DNA from: an uncultured Bacteroidales bacterium
Lineage (GTDB): Bacteria > Bacteroidota > Bacteroidia > Bacteroidales > UBA932
Assembly: GCA_947167015.1 (NCBI GenBank)
Contig: CAMVGM010000002.1
Coordinates: 1 to 64,000, forward strand
Direction: 5' to 3'
Length of the DNA: 64,000 bases
Position 1 is the stretch's first letter; the number at the start of each line of letters is the position of its first letter. Under the pieces are notes generated by a model. It saw nothing but the letters and a program-made list of their open reading frames with translations. It ran no database searches and was not told the origin of the DNA. Shown here one piece after another: positions 47,068 through 55,820 of this stretch. Both the position numbers and the translations under genes were made by a program.

Positions 47068-50015
47068 GACTGGCATTTGATCAGCGCCTTACCCGTGCGC
47101 CCGTCGATGCAGATCTGCAGGTCTTCCCCGAAATGCACCTGACGCAGGAACTGCGTCTCGAACTCGGCCGGCATCGCGTCCAGCCGGGCGGCGTCGAAAC
47201 ACTCGCCGTTGCGGGCGAACGGATTCACGTTCACGTAGCCCGCGTTGAAGGAGGTCATGTTCTGGAAGAAATGCGTGCCCTGGCTGGGATCCACGCGGAA
47301 GTGTTCCAGGCAGCATTCCACGATGGCGCGCGCCTCGGAGATGTCGCTCCACTGCACGGGCACGCCCAGCGTCGGGATGCTGGAGCCCCAGCGGCCGTAG
47401 CCCACCAGCACGTAATTGCGGCCCTCGGCACGCATCCGGTTGTTCAGTTCCCGGAGCTCCGCGGCCATCTGCCGCGTCTTCAGCGTATCGAAGCCGGACT
47501 CGCGCAGGTACACGATGTCGCGCACCCCCTTGATCCAGCCGGGGCCGATGGCACTGCCGGAAGAGACGATGGCGTCGCTCTCGTCCACGCCGCTCCAGTC
47601 CACCTCGGCGCCCAGCCCGTCGGAAGAGATGGGCCGCACCTGCAGGACGTTGAAGATGGCGGGGCTGTCGGAAGGCACGTCCAGGTTGGCGGCGAACTCG
47701 ATCTCCACGCCGCAGCGGACCTCCCGCTGCATGATCTCCAGCAGTTCGTTCAGGATGCCGGCAAGCGGGAAGGTGTTATATTTCAGGATGTGCGCGAAGG
47801 TGATGAATTTCGGTCCGGCCGGCACCGGGGAATCCACGATGCGCTGGTTCTCGTAGTCATAGGTGGAGACCACCTTGGAGAAGGTACGGAACGCGCCGCA
47901 CTCCGTGACCGGAATGCGCTCCAGGTTGACCGCGTCGTCCACCGAAGTCTTGAACTTGTCCGGCTGCAGGTCCAGGGCGAACATCGCCTGCTGGGTCTCG
48001 GTCATCGTCAGTTCGGGCGTCGATGTCTGCAGGACGTTGCGCGGATACTTCGGCGAGAAGCGGAGCACCTGGTCGCCGTCCACGACGGCCTTGCCTAGGC
48101 CGAAGGCGAGCTTGGCCACGCCGTCTTCCGGCGTCTCGTAGCCCAGCGGATAGAAGTTCACCGAACGGGCCACGCCCGACAGGGTCGGGAAGAAATAGCC
48201 GCGGTCCTCGCTGCCGCAGATCTCCTGCAGCACGATCGCCATCTTTTCCTCGGAAAGGACGTTCGCCGTAGCGGTGATGTAGCCTCTGGATGAGGCGAAA
48301 TACACGGAGGCATAGACACTCTTGATGGCCTTGGACAGCAAGCGGAGCTGCTGGTCCTCGTTCTCCGTGTGCGGGATCATATAGGTCGAATAGACGCCCG
48401 CAAAAGGTTGATAGTAAGAATCTTCCAATTTGGAAGAAGAGCGTACGGCGAGCGGCTTCCGCACATTGCGGATGAATACGCGCAGCGCCTCGGTCAGCTC
48501 CTGCGGAAGGGTGGACGCCACGAATTCCGACAGGATTTCGGCGTCCGTCAGGTCGGAGTTGATGACGAATTTCAGACCATTCTCCCGGATGAAACGGTCG
48601 AAGAATTCCGTGGTAATCACGAGGGTCCGCGGCACCAGCACGCGCACGTCCTCCCACTTGTCGTAGAGGTCGTATTTCTGCAGGATGTGGTTCAGGAAGG
48701 CCAGGCCGCGCGCCTTTCCGCCCATCGATCCCGAACCGACGCGGGCGAAGCGGATGGCGTCGTTGTAGGAGGCCGCATCGAAGCTCGCCACCACGCCGAG
48801 GCCCTGGCTGATCCGGTAGTCCCGGATCATCCGCAGGTTCATCTCGCGCACCTCGGCGACATCCTCGTCGGAATGGATGCGGATCGGCCGGAAGAGATCG
48901 CCGATTGAGAAGATGCCGCGGCCGTAGAACCAGCGGGAGATGTAGTTCCGGTTCACCAGGTCGCGCAGGGCGCCGTCGGACATCCGGGCCATCACCTGCT
49001 CGAATTCATAGAGGTTGTGCGCCCGGGCGGTCACCCGGCCCGTCTTGGGGTCGGTCACGATGAAATCGCCGAATCCGAACTCGCGCCCGATGTATTCCGA
49101 CACCTCCTGGGTGAGGGTCTTGGAGCGCTTGTGCACGAAACCAACGCCGAGCTGCGCGGCCACGGCACGCATGCTTTCCTGCGAAGACTGCATCAGGAAA
49201 GGCATGGTCGGGTTCTCCTTCCGGACCATGCGGCAGAGGTCGATGCCGGCGTCGCTCTTTTCCGTCTCCGGCTTGTCGCCCCGGTGCAGGACGAAGCCGA
49301 TGTCGGAAATGATGCCCAGGATGTTGTCCTTGTATTTCTGGTAATACTCGCAGGCCTCGTCGTAACACGTGGCCATCAGGATCTTGGGCCGGGCGCGCTT
49401 GCGGAGGAACTGCTGTTCCTCGTTGAGCGCGTCGCGCACCGCCTCGCTGTTCTGCTGGAGCACCAGCTTGTAGAGCAGGGGCAGGTAGGTCGAATAGTAG
49501 CGCACGGAGTCTTCTACCAAAAGGATGACGCGGGCGCCGGACTGCAGGCAGTCATGCTCGGCGTTGAGCTTGTCCTCGAGCAGCTTGATGATGGCGATGA
49601 GCACGTCCGTGGAGTTGTTCCAGCAGAAGACGTAGTCGATGCCCTCGTGGTCGTGGTCCGCGATTTTCTGATAGATCTCCCGGGAGAAGGCGCTCAGCAG
49701 GACGATCGGGGTGTCCGGCACGAGTTCCTTGGCTTTCACCGAGAAGCCGAACACGTCCAACTTGCCGACGTTGTACATCGTGATGATGAGGTCGAAAGCG
49801 TTGTCCCGTTCGAGGATCCCGAGGGCGTCCAGGGTGGACTCGGCCCGCACGATGGCGGGCGGGTTGCTCAGGTTGAGCTCGGCGTACTCCTGGGTGATCT
49901 GGGCTTCGATGTGTCCGTCCTCCTCGAGGGAGAAGCTGTCGTAGTTGTTGCAAACCAGGAGGATCCGGCGGATCCTCCTGGCCATCAATTTAGTATAATC
50001 CGTGTCGTTGCGCAT
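47064..50015 (-). CDS. Receiver-domain/PPDK_N (PEP synthase-like) fusion protein
   Basis: The 983-aa protein has two receiver-like domains. The first (about 15-140) lacks the phospho-acceptor Asp (DLIITMYN). The second (about 160-325) keeps ILLVEDS, the acceptor in ISDIGF and Lys in FVHKRS. A PPDK_N/PEP-synthase ATP-grasp domain follows (about 430-790): SGSMGGKARGLAF, LAVRSSSKLEDSY, GVARSVNF and FNVLQVRPIS. The phospho-His and PEP/pyruvate domains of PpsA are absent, so PEP synthesis is unlikely; an ATP-dependent signalling or phosphotransfer role is more plausible. It lies 6 nt after gdhA and overlaps GH115 by 4 nt. Confidence 0.85.
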   Translation of the reverse strand: MRNDTDYTKLMARRIRRILLVCNNYDSFSLEEDGHIEAQITQEYAELNLSNPPAIVRAESTLDALGILERDNAFDLIITMYNVGKLDVFGFSVKAKELVPDTPIVLLSAFSREIYQKIADHDHEGIDYVFCWNNSTDVLIAIIKLLEDKLNAEHDCLQSGARVILLVEDSVRYYSTYLPLLYKLVLQQNSEAVRDALNEEQQFLRKRARPKILMATCYDEACEYYQKYKDNILGIISDIGFVLHRGDKPETEKSDAGIDLCRMVRKENPTMPFLMQSSQESMRAVAAQLGVGFVHKRSKTLTQEVSEYIGREFGFGDFIVTDPKTGRVTARAHNLYEFEQVMARMSDGALRDLVNRNYISRWFYGRGIFSIGDLFRPIRIHSDEDVAEVREMNLRMIRDYRISQGLGVVASFDAASYNDAIRFARVGSGSMGGKARGLAFLNHILQKYDLYDKWEDVRVLVPRTLVITTEFFDRFIRENGLKFVINSDLTDAEILSEFVASTLPQELTEALRVFIRNVRKPLAVRSSSKLEDSYYQPFAGVYSTYMIPHTENEDQQLRLLSKAIKSVYASVYFASSRGYITATANVLSEEKMAIVLQEICGSEDRGYFFPTLSGVARSVNFYPLGYETPEDGVAKLAFGLGKAVVDGDQVLRFSPKYPRNVLQTSTPELTMTETQQAMFALDLQPDKFKTSVDDAVNLERIPVTECGAFRTFSKVVSTYDYENQRIVDSPVPAGPKFITFAHILKYNTFPLAGILNELLEIMQREVRCGVEIEFAANLDVPSDSPAIFNVLQVRPISSDGLGAEVDWSGVDESDAIVSSGSAIGPGWIKGVRDIVYLRESGFDTLKTRQMAAELRELNNRMRAEGRNYVLVGYGRWGSSIPTLGVPVQWSDISEARAIVECCLEHFRVDPSQGTHFFQNMTSFNAGYVNVNPFARNGECFDAARLDAMPAEFETQFLRQVHFGEDLQICIDGRTGKALIKCQS

Positions 50016-50021
50016 ACTTTA

Positions 50022-51377
50022 TCAGACCAATCCCTGGTCCACCATCGCGTTGGCCACCTTGATGAAGCCGGCGATGTTGGCGCCCTTGACGTAGTTGATG
50101 TAGCCGTCCTCCTCGGTGCCATACTTGATGCAGGCGGCGTGGATGTCGGACATGATACGGTGCAGGTGCTCGTCCACTTCCTCGGAGGTCCATTTCTGGC
50201 GGATGGAGTTCTGGGTCATCTCCAGGCCGGATGTCGCCACGCCGCCGGCGTTGGACGCCTTGCCCGGCGAGTAGAGCATCTTCTTTTCCTGGAAGATGGC
50301 GATGGCTTCCGGCGTGGAAGGCATGTTCGCGCCTTCGACCACGCACCAGCAGCCGCCCTTCACCAGGTTCTCCGCGTCAGCCTTCTCGATCTCGTTCTGC
50401 GTGGCGCAAGGGAGCGCGATGTCGCAGGGGATGCGCCAGGGGCGCTCGCCCGGGAAGTACTGGGCCTGGGGGTACTTGTTCACATATTCCTTGATACGGC
50501 CGCGGCGGATGTTCTTGAGTTCGAGCACGAACTTGTGCTTCTCCTCATCCAGTCCTTCAGGGTCGTAGATGAAGCCGTCGGAGTCGGACAGGGTCACGAC
50601 CTTGGCACCCAGGCGCATCGCCTTCTGGGCGGCGTACTGGGCAACGTTGCCGGAGCCGGAGATGACGACGGTCTTGCCCTCGAAGCTCTCCTTGCGGGTG
50701 GCGAGCATCTCCTGGGCGAAGTAGCAGACGCCGTAGCCGGTGGCTTCCGTGCGGAGACGGCTGCCGCCCCAGGCGACGCCCTTGCCGGTCAGCGTGCCGG
50801 TGAACTCGTCGCGGAGGCGCTTGTACTGGCCGAACATGTAGCCGATCTCGCGGCCGCCCACGCCGATGTCACCGGCAGGCACGTCGGTGTCGGCGCCGAT
50901 GTGGCGCTGCAGTTCGGTCATGAAACTCTGGCAGAAACGCATCACCTCGGCGTCGGACTTGCCGCGCGGGCTGAAGTCGGAACCGCCCTTGCCGCCGCCC
51001 ATCGGGAGCGTGGTCAGCGAGTTCTTGAAGGTCTGCTCGAAGGCAAGGAACTTCAGGATGCTGAGGTTCACGCTCGCGTGGAAGCGGATGCCGCCCTTGT
51101 AGGGTCCCAGGGCGCTGTTCATCTGCACGCGGTAACCGCGGTTGATATGGATCTCGCCCTTGTCGTCGGTCCAGGGGACGCGGAACATGATGACCCGCTC
51201 CGGCTCGACCATCCGCTCAAGGATCTTGAGATCCATCAGATAAGGGTAAGAGGTGACATAAGGTGCTACACTTTCCACCACCTCCCGGACAGCCTGGTGG
51301 AACTCCTTCTCGCCAGGGTTGCGCGCGACCAGTTCATCCATGAAGCGGTCGACGTAGTTCTGAGTAAATTTGTCCAT
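50022..51377 (-). CDS. gdhA: Glutamate dehydrogenase, NADP-type
   Basis: The 451-aa hexameric-type enzyme has MGGGKGGSDFSP with the catalytic lysine, PAGDIGVGGREIGY, and the cofactor motif SGSGNVAQYAA. It aminates 2-oxoglutarate with ammonia, the low-affinity route beside GS-GOGAT. Start MDKFTQNYVDRF at 51377 follows a clear -7 box. It heads a three-gene transcript with the receiver/PPDK_N and GH115 genes. Confidence 0.96.
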   Translation of the reverse strand: MDKFTQNYVDRFMDELVARNPGEKEFHQAVREVVESVAPYVTSYPYLMDLKILERMVEPERVIMFRVPWTDDKGEIHINRGYRVQMNSALGPYKGGIRFHASVNLSILKFLAFEQTFKNSLTTLPMGGGKGGSDFSPRGKSDAEVMRFCQSFMTELQRHIGADTDVPAGDIGVGGREIGYMFGQYKRLRDEFTGTLTGKGVAWGGSRLRTEATGYGVCYFAQEMLATRKESFEGKTVVISGSGNVAQYAAQKAMRLGAKVVTLSDSDGFIYDPEGLDEEKHKFVLELKNIRRGRIKEYVNKYPQAQYFPGERPWRIPCDIALPCATQNEIEKADAENLVKGGCWCVVEGANMPSTPEAIAIFQEKKMLYSPGKASNAGGVATSGLEMTQNSIRQKWTSEEVDEHLHRIMSDIHAACIKYGTEEDGYINYVKGANIAGFIKVANAMVDQGLV

Positions 51378-51403
51378 AATGAGGGATAATAACTAACCGG
51401 TTT

Positions 51404-51411
51404 CAAATATA
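51404..51411 (-). promoter_or_regulatory. gdhA promoter -7 box
   Basis: TATATTTG on the minus strand is an exact TAnnTTTG, 26 nt upstream of the gdhA ATG. No TTTG is seen 19-20 nt further up. Confidence 0.6.
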
Positions 51412-51465
51412 AGTTTTTTCCACGAAAAACCGACCACCTCCCCGCAGTTTTTTTTCACTACAGAT

Positions 51466-51642
51466 CCGATTCGCAAGCAGTTTGCCCTGCTTCGCCCCGG
51501 CAGCAGCTCCGGTTCGCAGGCAGCTTGCCCCGCAAACCTTCCGTTCGCTTCGCTCACTCCATCCCTCCCACTTCGTGGGCCCCTCCCGCTCATGAGCCGC
51601 GGGCGGCTACGGTTTGCTCGGGCAGCTGCCTGCGAACCGGAG
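51466..51642. repeat. Structured inverted/direct repeat element
   Basis: CTCCGGTTCGCAGGCAGC (51507-51524) recurs inverted at 51625-51642. The match extends inward with gaps, GCAAACC (51532-51538) pairing with GGTTTGC (51611-51617). An imperfect direct copy of the arm starts at 51466. Inside lie a CCCAC-TTC-GTGGG hairpin (51567-51579) and the palindrome GCTCATGAGC (51588-51597). The whole could fold as one long stem. It fills much of the 464-nt gdhA-hsp20 spacer and does not read as a gene in any frame. Confidence 0.7.
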
Positions 51643-51673
51643 CCGAAGCCGGCCGGAGGGATACTGAAAAAAA

Positions 51674-51737
51674 GTCAGAGAAACTGACAAAATGTCTTGA
51701 TTTTCAATATGTTATGTGGTTACTTCGGACATTTTGA
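51674..51737. promoter_or_regulatory. Candidate heat-shock operators upstream of hsp20
   Basis: Several copies of a GACA/TGTC motif occur: GTCAGagaaaCTGAC (51674-51688), GACAAAATGTC (51685-51695) and GACATTTTGAC (51728-51738 on the plus strand, the inverse). Clustered inverted half-sites about 100-160 nt before hsp20 look like a repressor or activator site. The factor is unknown. Confidence 0.4.
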
Positions 51738-51841
51738 CGCAAAAAGGCGGGTGGTCCAGGGATTGTATTCTTGTAAGGCGTCCCCCGGTCGGGACAAGGT
51801 TAAAATGTTAAACGACTTTAAAAATGATAGGAGATTTGATT

Positions 51842-52273
51842 ATGTATCCCGTTAAAAGAAACCAGGCTTGGATTCCGAGCATTTTCGGTGACCTGTTCGA
51901 CGATTTTGCAGTAATGCCTGCAAAGCAGTTTGCCTCCCCTGCCGTCAACATCAAGGAGACCGACAAGGACTTCCAGATCGAGATCGCGGCCCCGGGCATG
52001 ACGAAGGAAGATTTCGCCATCCGCGTGGACAACGACGAAGAACTGGTGATCGCGCTGGAAAAGAAGCACGAGAACAAAGAAGAGAAGAAAGGCGAGAACT
52101 ACCTCCGCCGCGAGTTCTCCTACACGTCCTACCATCAGGCATTCACCCTGCCGGAGAACATCGACGTCGAAGCCATCAAGGCCAACATGACCAACGGTGT
52201 GCTGGGCATCGTCCTCCCGAAGAAGACCCCCGAGAAGCAGATTCCCGCTTCGCGCCACATCGCCATCGAGTGA
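51842..52273 (+). CDS. Small heat-shock protein (Hsp20/alpha-crystallin)
   Basis: The 143-aa protein has a short N-terminal arm (MYPVKRNQAWIPSIFGDLFD) and an alpha-crystallin domain (about 30-130) with IEIAAPGMTKEDFAIRVD and the conserved GVLGIVLPK (family form GVLTVTIPK). It is an ATP-independent holdase. The ATG at 51842 follows a GGAG 8 nt upstream, one of the few Shine-Dalgarno-like sites here, and is preferred to the in-frame ATG at 51824, which adds MIGDLI. Confidence 0.94.
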   Translation: MYPVKRNQAWIPSIFGDLFDDFAVMPAKQFASPAVNIKETDKDFQIEIAAPGMTKEDFAIRVDNDEELVIALEKKHENKEEKKGENYLRREFSYTSYHQAFTLPENIDVEAIKANMTNGVLGIVLPKKTPEKQIPASRHIAIE

Positions 52274-52293
52274 TCGCTCCAGGCTTTCCGCAC

Positions 52294-52326
52294 AAAGGGG
52301 ATGACCGCGCAGGTCACCCCCTTTTT
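52294..52326 (+). terminator. hsp20 terminator
   Basis: AAAGGGG-A-TGACC, loop GCGCA, GGTCA-CCCCC and then TTTTT form a strong hairpin with a U-tract, 20 nt after the hsp20 stop. Confidence 0.85.
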
Positions 52327-52357
52327 CTTTGCCCTGTTGATTATCAGGGATTTTTAC

Positions 52358-52365
52358 TATTTTTG
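52358..52365 (+). promoter_or_regulatory. Promoter of the ThrE-like gene
   Basis: TATTTTTG fits TAnnTTTG and ends 4 nt before the ATG at 52370, so this mRNA too would be leaderless or nearly so. Confidence 0.5.
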
Positions 52366-52369
52366 TGGT

Positions 52370-53671
52370 ATGGAAGAACAAAAGATGGACGCCAGCCTTT
52401 CTGAAGTGCTGGAGGTGGCCGCCGAAGCAGGGCATATCCTGTTGGAAAACGGCGCCGAGATCTCCCGCGTGGAAGACATCATGTTCCGCATCGCTTCCCA
52501 TTACGGGGTGGATTCGGGCAGTTTCTTCGTGCTCAGCAACGGCATCTTCACCACGGGAACGGTGGACAAGGTCCGCTCGTCCGGTGGCCAGGCGCAGACG
52601 TACGCCAATGTGGAATTCATCCCGCTGCGCGGCATCCAGCTCTCCAAGGTAGTCGCCGTCAACCGCCTGAGTTACGACATCGCCTACGGCCTGTGCAGCC
52701 TGGAGCAGGCTCGTGAAAGGCTGCGTCTCATCCGCAACTCCCCCGGCAAGCCCTTCTGGGAACTCATCCTCGGCGCCGCCCTGGGCGCCGGAGGATTCTG
52801 CGCGGTATTCGGAGGCGGCTGGCTGGACAGCGCCGCTGCATTCACGGTAGGCGCCCTGCTGTATGCCTACGTGCTCCTCTTCAGTTCCCGCTTCCTCTCG
52901 AAGATCGTCGGAGGAATCAGCAACGCCCTGCTGGCCACTCTGTTGTGTATCCTTTCCTACAGGATCGGCATCGGCAGCAGCCTGGGCAACATCATCATCG
53001 GCGCCATCATGCCCCTGATTCCAGGAGTGCCTTTCGTCAACGGGGTCAGGGACCTGGCCAACTCGGACTACATCGCCGGGCTGACCCGCCTGACGGACGC
53101 GATGCTGGGTTTCGTCTGCATCGCCCTGGGCGTGGCTTTCGGCTTCCTGCTGGACGGCTGGCTGTTCGGCGGCATGCTCGCCCTGGAAGGGATGAGCGTG
53201 AACCCGCAGACGGCGGCCTTGTTCATCCAGGCGGCGGCCGCCTTCGCCGGTACGCTGGCCTTCGCCGCGCTTTTCGGCGTCCCGCGCGCCCAGTATCTCA
53301 CCGTCGGCGTCATCGGCGCCATCGGCTGGACAGCCTGCCTGCTGCTGATGCAACAGGCGGGATGCGGACCCACCGTAGCCGTGATCCTGTCTTCCGTCCT
53401 GATCTGCATCTGTTCCCGCATCGCAGCCTCCTGGCAGAAATGTCCCGCCCAGGTGTTCCTGCTCTGCGGCATCTTCACCCTCGTTCCCGGAGCCGGCATC
53501 TTCTGGTGCACCTATCATCTGGTGTCGGGCGAGGTAGCCCTGTCGCTATCCAGCGGATTCGTCGCCGTCAAGGCGGCCGTCGGCATCGTCCTCGGCATCA
53601 TCCTGGCGATGGAACTGCCCCAGCGCATCTTTTCCGGCAGACGGCCCCAGCCGGGGCAGGATGTCCATTGA
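52370..53671 (+). CDS. ThrE/YjjP-YjjB-type threonine/serine exporter
   Basis: The 433-aa protein joins both halves of the DUF1212/ThrE family. A soluble N-terminal part (LLENGAEISRVEDIMFRI, then the SSGG and NRLSYD region) is followed by about ten membrane spans (from about 135). IGAIMPLIPGVPFVNGVRDL is the family's export-half signature. Single-chain members export threonine and serine by proton motive force; the split form in enterobacteria is YjjP/YjjB. It starts at ATG 52370 with its own promoter. Being near thrABC is suggestive only. Confidence 0.88.
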   Translation: MEEQKMDASLSEVLEVAAEAGHILLENGAEISRVEDIMFRIASHYGVDSGSFFVLSNGIFTTGTVDKVRSSGGQAQTYANVEFIPLRGIQLSKVVAVNRLSYDIAYGLCSLEQARERLRLIRNSPGKPFWELILGAALGAGGFCAVFGGGWLDSAAAFTVGALLYAYVLLFSSRFLSKIVGGISNALLATLLCILSYRIGIGSSLGNIIIGAIMPLIPGVPFVNGVRDLANSDYIAGLTRLTDAMLGFVCIALGVAFGFLLDGWLFGGMLALEGMSVNPQTAALFIQAAAAFAGTLAFAALFGVPRAQYLTVGVIGAIGWTACLLLMQQAGCGPTVAVILSSVLICICSRIAASWQKCPAQVFLLCGIFTLVPGAGIFWCTYHLVSGEVALSLSSGFVAVKAAVGIVLGIILAMELPQRIFSGRRPQPGQDVH

Positions 53672-53690
53672 TTCCTTTTTTATTCCCGAT

Positions 53691-55160
53691 ATGAAGAAAC
53701 TCATCATTACCCTTTTCATCGGCCTGACCTTCGCGCCATGCATCCGGGCCAACGGCGACCCTGTGATCGCCTATTCGGCCAACATCCGCTCCTGCAATCC
53801 CGTCCCGCTGAAGGTGTCGGAGGTGCAGGTGGTCCGCGAGGACCTCAACATCCGGGTGAGAATCCCTTACACGGAGGTGTCCGTGGTATACCGCCTCAAG
53901 AACAGCTCTGCGACGCCCATCCACGTGGACTACGGTTTCCCGGTGGACTACGGCGAAGACAAGGACAGCGCTCCCGGCACTTTCACGACCGACGAATGGT
54001 CCGCATCCCTCGCGGAAGCCGGCGTGCGCGGCCGCGCGGTGCGGGACGTGCATTTCCGGCTGGACGGCCGGGAACTCACCTGGACGCATGCCGATGAAAT
54101 CGTCAAGCTGGATGAGAGCTATGTGGACGAGGAGACCGGAGAGACCGTGGAGCTCAAGTGCAACCGCCTGTGGACCTACACGGTGCTGGACATCCCGGCC
54201 GGGGCGACGGTCACGCTGGAGGTGGATTATGCCGTGCTCTGCAACTGGAGCACCGGCCTGGGGTCACTGAATGCGTCTCCGCTGTCACGCTATTTCCCTT
54301 CGGACGGCAACTTCTACTACGATTTCACCCCGGCGCAGCATTGGGGAAACGGCAAAGCCGGCGAACTCGCCGTCAAGGTGGATTGTTCCGGACTGCCCGA
54401 CGCTTTCTTCAACGAGGATAGCCCCTCCGTCGCGGAAGGATGGATGAAGCGCAAGGGAAAAGTCTGGACGGTGAACGAAAAAAACCTGGATTTCGCCACG
54501 GCTGGTCCCCTGTCCGTCTATTTCTACAAGGACTATTCCGATGAAGACAGGCTCTTTCCGTCCTGGGGGGATCCGCTGAAGGACTGCGCCGTACCTTCCG
54601 CTGAATACCGGCTCTCCGTGTCCGCCTCACAGGACAGTTATCCCGCCTCCAACCTGCAGGACGGGGACCTTGCAACGGCCTGGGTGGCGCCGGGAGACGG
54701 CGTGGGAAGTACGGTCGAAATCGTTTTCCCGCAGCCCCGCCGCGTTTCCGACATCGCTCTCTGGAACGGCTACCACAAGTCCGCCTCGCTCTGGTCGGCC
54801 AACAGCCGGATCAAGCGCATACGCATGGAAATCACCCGGGCGGACGGGCATCAGGAATCCTGGGAAACCGACCTGACCCAATGGGAATGGGATTCACACT
54901 ACTTCACGCTGTACGACAGCCGCATACCCCGCTTCGGGGCGGTCTCGCTCCTGTCCGTGACGAACCTGGACCGGGACATCTACGGCCGGGAACTGGGCGC
55001 CGATGAAGAAGGCAACATCCAGTATGACAAGGTGTCCGCCGATGCCGAGAAAGTCACCGGCATACGCCTGACGGTACTGGAGACCACGCCCGGGACGAGA
55101 TACAAGGATCTCTGCCTGTCCGAGCTGGTCGTCCTGGACGGTTTCACAATCGTCGAGTAA
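53691..55160 (+). CDS. Secreted protein with NADase-type glycan-binding domain
   Basis: The 489-aa protein has a signal peptide (MKKLIITLFIGLTFAPCIRA). The N-terminal half (about 25-300) has beta-rich EVSVVYRLKNSSATPIHV and YGFPVDYGED, resembling DUF4424-type domains. The C-terminal domain (about 310-489) shows YPASNLQDGDLATAW, FPQPRRVSDIALWNGYH and a closing LCLSELVVLDG: the discoidin-like fold annotated as NADase-type glycan-binding. It probably binds surface sugars. It begins 19 nt after the ThrE-like gene. Confidence 0.82.
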   Translation: MKKLIITLFIGLTFAPCIRANGDPVIAYSANIRSCNPVPLKVSEVQVVREDLNIRVRIPYTEVSVVYRLKNSSATPIHVDYGFPVDYGEDKDSAPGTFTTDEWSASLAEAGVRGRAVRDVHFRLDGRELTWTHADEIVKLDESYVDEETGETVELKCNRLWTYTVLDIPAGATVTLEVDYAVLCNWSTGLGSLNASPLSRYFPSDGNFYYDFTPAQHWGNGKAGELAVKVDCSGLPDAFFNEDSPSVAEGWMKRKGKVWTVNEKNLDFATAGPLSVYFYKDYSDEDRLFPSWGDPLKDCAVPSAEYRLSVSASQDSYPASNLQDGDLATAWVAPGDGVGSTVEIVFPQPRRVSDIALWNGYHKSASLWSANSRIKRIRMEITRADGHQESWETDLTQWEWDSHYFTLYDSRIPRFGAVSLLSVTNLDRDIYGRELGADEEGNIQYDKVSADAEKVTGIRLTVLETTPGTRYKDLCLSELVVLDGFTIVE

Positions 55161-55193
55161 TCAGGGATAATTGAGATTCTCCTCCGTGCCGTT

Positions 55194-55817
55194 TTATAAT
55201 CTTTCCAGGAGCTGCTTCAGGAAGGTGAACGAGCCGTCGGCGAGCCGCTCCCAGAAGCCGGTATAGGCGGAGAAACGATCCTCACCGCCGCTACGGGTGT
55301 CGCTGATGATGCGGAAACTCAGGAAGGGAACGCCGTAATGCAGGCACACCTGGGCGATGGCGGCGGACTCCATGTCGCAGGCCAGGGCGTCGGGGTAGAT
55401 CCCACGGATCCGGGCGTCTTCATCCTCCGTACTCACGAACTGGTCACCGGTGCAGATGAGGCCGCAGTGCAGCGGACTATCCGTCCGGAGGCTTCGGGCG
55501 GCGGCGAGCAGGCCGGGGTCGGCATCGAAACGCTGCGGCAGGTCCTGCACCTGGCCGGGGAGGTTGCCCTCGCCGCACCACACGTCGTGGTAGGCCGTCT
55601 GGGAGCCCAGGACGATGTCGCATACGTTCACCGACGGGGCCAGGCCGCCCGCGCAGCCGGAATTGATGATGCAGTCGGGGCGGTCGCGGAGGATCATTTC
55701 CGTGGCCGTCCGGGCTGCGCTGACCTTGCCGATGCCGGACCGGACCACGTCCTTGATGCCGGAGCGGCGCAAGGCCTCATACTCCGTCCCCATCGCAACG
55801 ATCAAACCTGTCTTCAT
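55194..55817 (-). CDS. mtnN: 5'-Methylthioadenosine/S-adenosylhomocysteine nucleosidase-like
   Basis: The 207-aa protein has the phosphorylase/nucleosidase fold: MKTGLIVAMGTEYEAL, INSGCAGGL, and CDMESAAIAQVC, where the ME pair binds the ribose, with the later ISDTRSGG aspartate as the base-binding acid. It cleaves MTA and SAH (or, in a related branch, futalosine). Its MTA/SAH role is likely but a futalosine hydrolase is not excluded. It follows the MBL gene with a 3-nt gap, in that gene's reverse order. Confidence 0.8.
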   Translation of the reverse strand: MKTGLIVAMGTEYEALRRSGIKDVVRSGIGKVSAARTATEMILRDRPDCIINSGCAGGLAPSVNVCDIVLGSQTAYHDVWCGEGNLPGQVQDLPQRFDADPGLLAAARSLRTDSPLHCGLICTGDQFVSTEDEDARIRGIYPDALACDMESAAIAQVCLHYGVPFLSFRIISDTRSGGEDRFSAYTGFWERLADGSFTFLKQLLERL

Positions 55818-55820
55818 CGT

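Noticed and set aside
49017-51389. 790-aa plus-strand reading opposite gdhA and the receiver/PPDK_N gene
   Set aside because: It is an antisense shadow without motifs.
51525-51737. 70-aa reading in the gdhA-hsp20 spacer
   Set aside because: It runs across the inverted repeat and putative operators, with Arg/Ser/Pro-rich noise composition.
51741-51780. Sigma-54 promoter for hsp20
   Set aside because: A GG...TG pair near GTGGTCCAGGGATTGTA lacks the -12 GC and flanking bases.
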